A stretch of 42,869 nucleotides of DNA, taken from contig UQKO01000016.1 of assembly GCA_900541575.1 (NCBI GenBank), forward strand, positions 1 to 42,869. Direction: 5' to 3'. This stretch comes from an uncultured Prevotella sp. (GTDB lineage: Bacteria > Bacteroidota > Bacteroidia > Bacteroidales > Bacteroidaceae). The position numbers were made by a program, and so were the translations under genes. Under the pieces are notes generated by a model. The model saw nothing but the letters and a program-made list of their open reading frames with translations. It did not search any database and was not told the origin of the DNA. How positions within the stretch are numbered: position 1 is the first letter of the stretch; each line of letters starts with the position of its first letter. This document shows positions 40,855 through 42,869 of the stretch, piece by piece.

Positions 40855-42645
40855 TTATTCACCTTTCTCCATTTTTGCCTTGAGTGCTGCGAGAGCATCG
40901 TTCTCACCGAGTGAGGTGGTAGCGGCCTGATTCTGGATTGCGGGAATATCGCTGTTCTTGCTCTTGTTGGCACGGGGCTTGCGAGGAGCTGCAGCTGTTT
41001 CACCACCACGTTGTGCATCTTCGAATGTGCGGCTATGTGAGAGGATGATACGCTTGCTATCCTTGTTGAACTCGATCACCTTGAAGGGGAGTTTCTCACC
41101 TTCCTTAGCGTGAGAACCATCTTCCTTAACGAGGTGCTTGGGAGTAGCAAAGCCTTCAACGCCGTATTCGAGCTGAACAACTGCGCCCTTGTCCATGAGT
41201 TCTACGATAGTACCCTCGTGAATGCTACCTTCGGTGAAAGTAGTTTCGAATACATCCCAAGGATTCTCTTCGAGCTGCTTGTGACCGAGAGAGAGACGAC
41301 GATTGTCTTTGTCGATTTCGAGAACAACAACCTCGATATCAGCGCCAATCTGAGTGAACTCAGAGGGGTGCTTTACCTTCTTAGTCCAAGAGAGATCAGA
41401 GATGTGGATGAGGCCATCTACGCCTTCTTCAAGTTCTACGAACACACCGAAGTTGGTGAAGTTGCGAACCTTAGCGTGGTGACGTGAACCAACGGGATAC
41501 TTAACTTCGATGTCCTTCCAAGGATCGTCCTTGAGCTGCTTGATGCCGAGAGACATCTTGCGATCTTGACGGTCGAGAGTGAGGATAACGGCTTCTACTT
41601 CGTCGCCTACCTTGAGGAAGTCTTGAGCTGAACGCAAGTGCTGGCTCCAACTCATTTCGCTTACGTGGATGAGACCTTCTACACCAGGAGCGATTTCTAC
41701 GAATGCACCGTAGTCGGCCATAACGACTACTTTACCCTTTACCTTATCGCCTACCTTGAGGTTGGGATCAAGAGCGTCCCAAGGATGGGGAGTGAGCTGC
41801 TTGAGACCGAGAGCGATACGCTTCTTCTCTTCGTCGAAGTCGAGGATAACGACGTTAAGCTTTTGATCGAGCTGTACGATTTCGTGGGGATCGTTTACGC
41901 GGCCCCATGAAAGGTCGGTGATGTGGATGAGACCATCTACGCCGCCGAGGTCGATGAATACACCGTAAGAAGTGATATTCTTAACAGTACCTTCGAGTAC
42001 CTGACCCTTCTGAAGCTTAGAGATGATTTCCTGCTTCTGTGCTTCAAGTTCAGCCTCGATAAGTGCCTTGTGTGATACAACAACGTTCTTGTATTCCTGG
42101 TTGATTTTAACAACTTGGAATTCCATAGTTTTACCAACGAATACATCGTAGTCGCGAATAGGCTTAACGTCGATCTGTGAACCGGGCAAGAATGCCTCGA
42201 TGCCGAAGATGTCAACGATCATACCGCCCTTAGTACGGCACTTGATGTAACCCTTGATAACTTCCTTATTCTCGAGAGCAGCGTTAACGCGTTCCCAAGA
42301 CTTGCTTGCACGAGCCTTCTTGTGTGAGAGCACGAGCTGGCCACGCTTGTCTTCCTGATTTTCAACGTACACTTCTACAGTGTCGCCTACCTTCAAGTCG
42401 GGATTGTAACGGAATTCGTTCACGGGGATGATACCGTCGCTCTTGTAGCCGATGTTTACTACTACTTCGCGCTTGCCGATAGAGATTACCTTACCTTCAA
42501 CAACCTCGTTCTCGTTTACGCGGCCGAGTGTTGCGTCGTAAGCCTTCTCCTGTTCGTCGTGGCTCTGGTTTGATTCTACGGTACCGTTTTCAAATGCGTT
42601 CCAATCGAAGTCCGCAAGCGGTGCAATGTTTTTTAAATTCTCCAT
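40855..42645 (-). CDS. rpsA: 30S ribosomal protein S1
   Basis: The 596-residue protein contains six S1 RNA-binding repeats. The first two are diverged (VVEGKVISIGKREVVVNIGY; IKGYIKCRTKGGMIVDIFG) and bind the ribosome; the next four are near-identical in layout (LEGTVKNITSYGVFIDLGG, VKGKVVVMADYGAFVEIAP, HHAKVRNFTNFGVFVELEE, HEGTIVELMDKGAVVQLEY). S1 delivers mRNA to the 30S subunit and is especially important in this phylum, where Shine-Dalgarno pairing is weak. It has a short N-terminal Bacteroidetes extension and a basic tail (RKPRANKSKNS). A terminator follows it and it is separate from mnmE. Confidence 0.97.
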   Translation of the reverse strand: MENLKNIAPLADFDWNAFENGTVESNQSHDEQEKAYDATLGRVNENEVVEGKVISIGKREVVVNIGYKSDGIIPVNEFRYNPDLKVGDTVEVYVENQEDKRGQLVLSHKKARASKSWERVNAALENKEVIKGYIKCRTKGGMIVDIFGIEAFLPGSQIDVKPIRDYDVFVGKTMEFQVVKINQEYKNVVVSHKALIEAELEAQKQEIISKLQKGQVLEGTVKNITSYGVFIDLGGVDGLIHITDLSWGRVNDPHEIVQLDQKLNVVILDFDEEKKRIALGLKQLTPHPWDALDPNLKVGDKVKGKVVVMADYGAFVEIAPGVEGLIHVSEMSWSQHLRSAQDFLKVGDEVEAVILTLDRQDRKMSLGIKQLKDDPWKDIEVKYPVGSRHHAKVRNFTNFGVFVELEEGVDGLIHISDLSWTKKVKHPSEFTQIGADIEVVVLEIDKDNRRLSLGHKQLEENPWDVFETTFTEGSIHEGTIVELMDKGAVVQLEYGVEGFATPKHLVKEDGSHAKEGEKLPFKVIEFNKDSKRIILSHSRTFEDAQRGGETAAAPRKPRANKSKNSDIPAIQNQAATTSLGENDALAALKAKMEKGE

Positions 42646-42788
42646 TTAATGTGTTAATAATAAAGTGAATAATAGCGGCCTTAGCTTCTTGGGGATGAGT
42701 GGCGGCAGGAACGGGGTGGGCAACACGGCCCTCAGTGGAGAAATTGTTCGAGCTGTCCTCTTTTCCTCTCTCGGCTAAAACTCGGGTG

Positions 42789-42796
42789 CAAAATTA
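42789..42796 (-). promoter_or_regulatory. rpsA promoter -7 box
   Basis: On the minus strand TAATTTTG matches TAnnTTTG exactly, about 145 nt before the rpsA ATG. The long leader (42646-42788) is GC-rich and could be structured; no known leader motif was recognised in it. Confidence 0.55.
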
Positions 42797-42869
42797 CGAA
42801 AAACTTTTGTAAATTATTGCTGTCCGCTAAAAGTTTTCGACCGATATAAATTAGGGCTGGATTCCTCGC

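Overview
The window looks like a chromosome segment of a Bacteroidales bacterium, most likely Prevotella-like (Prevotellaceae). Three things point there: promoter boxes of the Bacteroidetes TAnnTTTG type (7727, 11524, 21028, 30203, 40646, 42789); a cell-surface protein with a type IX secretion-like C-terminal domain; and gene orders such as hpt-adk-obgE-pgeF and nadK divergent from pdxJ that are familiar in this order. Genus is an inference. No rRNA, tRNA, CRISPR array or intact insertion sequence was seen.

Layout. 1-7.65 kb: a minus-strand run nadK, ABC exporter, tamB and the 5' end of an M6-type metalloprotease gene. 7.8-11.3 kb: pdxJ, a DJ-1/PfpI protein and recG on the plus strand. 11.5-16.0 kb: a two-gene secreted unit, a leucine-rich-repeat protein with a sorting domain followed by an M60-like (mucin-type) metallopeptidase. 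16.1-20.9 kb: a PD-(D/E)XK nuclease-family protein, pgeF, obgE, adk and hpt (minus). 21.0-23.7 kb: mutS2 (plus). 23.7-27.2 kb: a scar-like zone with short tandem repeats, the 3' remnant of a group II intron, kup, and a decayed NimA-like gene. 27.2-29.6 kb: a minus-strand run thioredoxin, rhodanese lipoprotein, HAD hydrolase, YccF protein, GNAT acetyltransferase. 30.2-38.8 kb: an accessory operon. 39.2-42.6 kb: mnmE and rpsA (minus).

The accessory operon (XRE regulator, Fic, restriction nuclease-methyltransferase, specificity protein, second Fic, SF1 helicase with C-terminal nuclease) is the most interesting part. Its six genes are all on the plus strand with gaps of at most about 50 nt or overlaps, and look like one phage-defence unit. 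The specificity reading frame has no ATG or GTG start. It joins the upstream methyltransferase frame by a -1 shift at GGGAAAA. That heptamer sits 10 nt after an AGGAG and 6 nt before an 11-bp stem-loop, the arrangement of a programmed -1 frameshift site. The specificity gene also carries three perfect in-frame 24-bp repeats between its two target-recognition domains, a likely length-variable spacer. The block lies between the trx operon and the 3' end of mnmE, and an mnmE-tail-like sequence recurs at its other edge (29654), so it may have entered at the mnmE 3' end, though no integrase is present.

All calls rest on reading motifs and sequence by eye; no database search or structure prediction was run.
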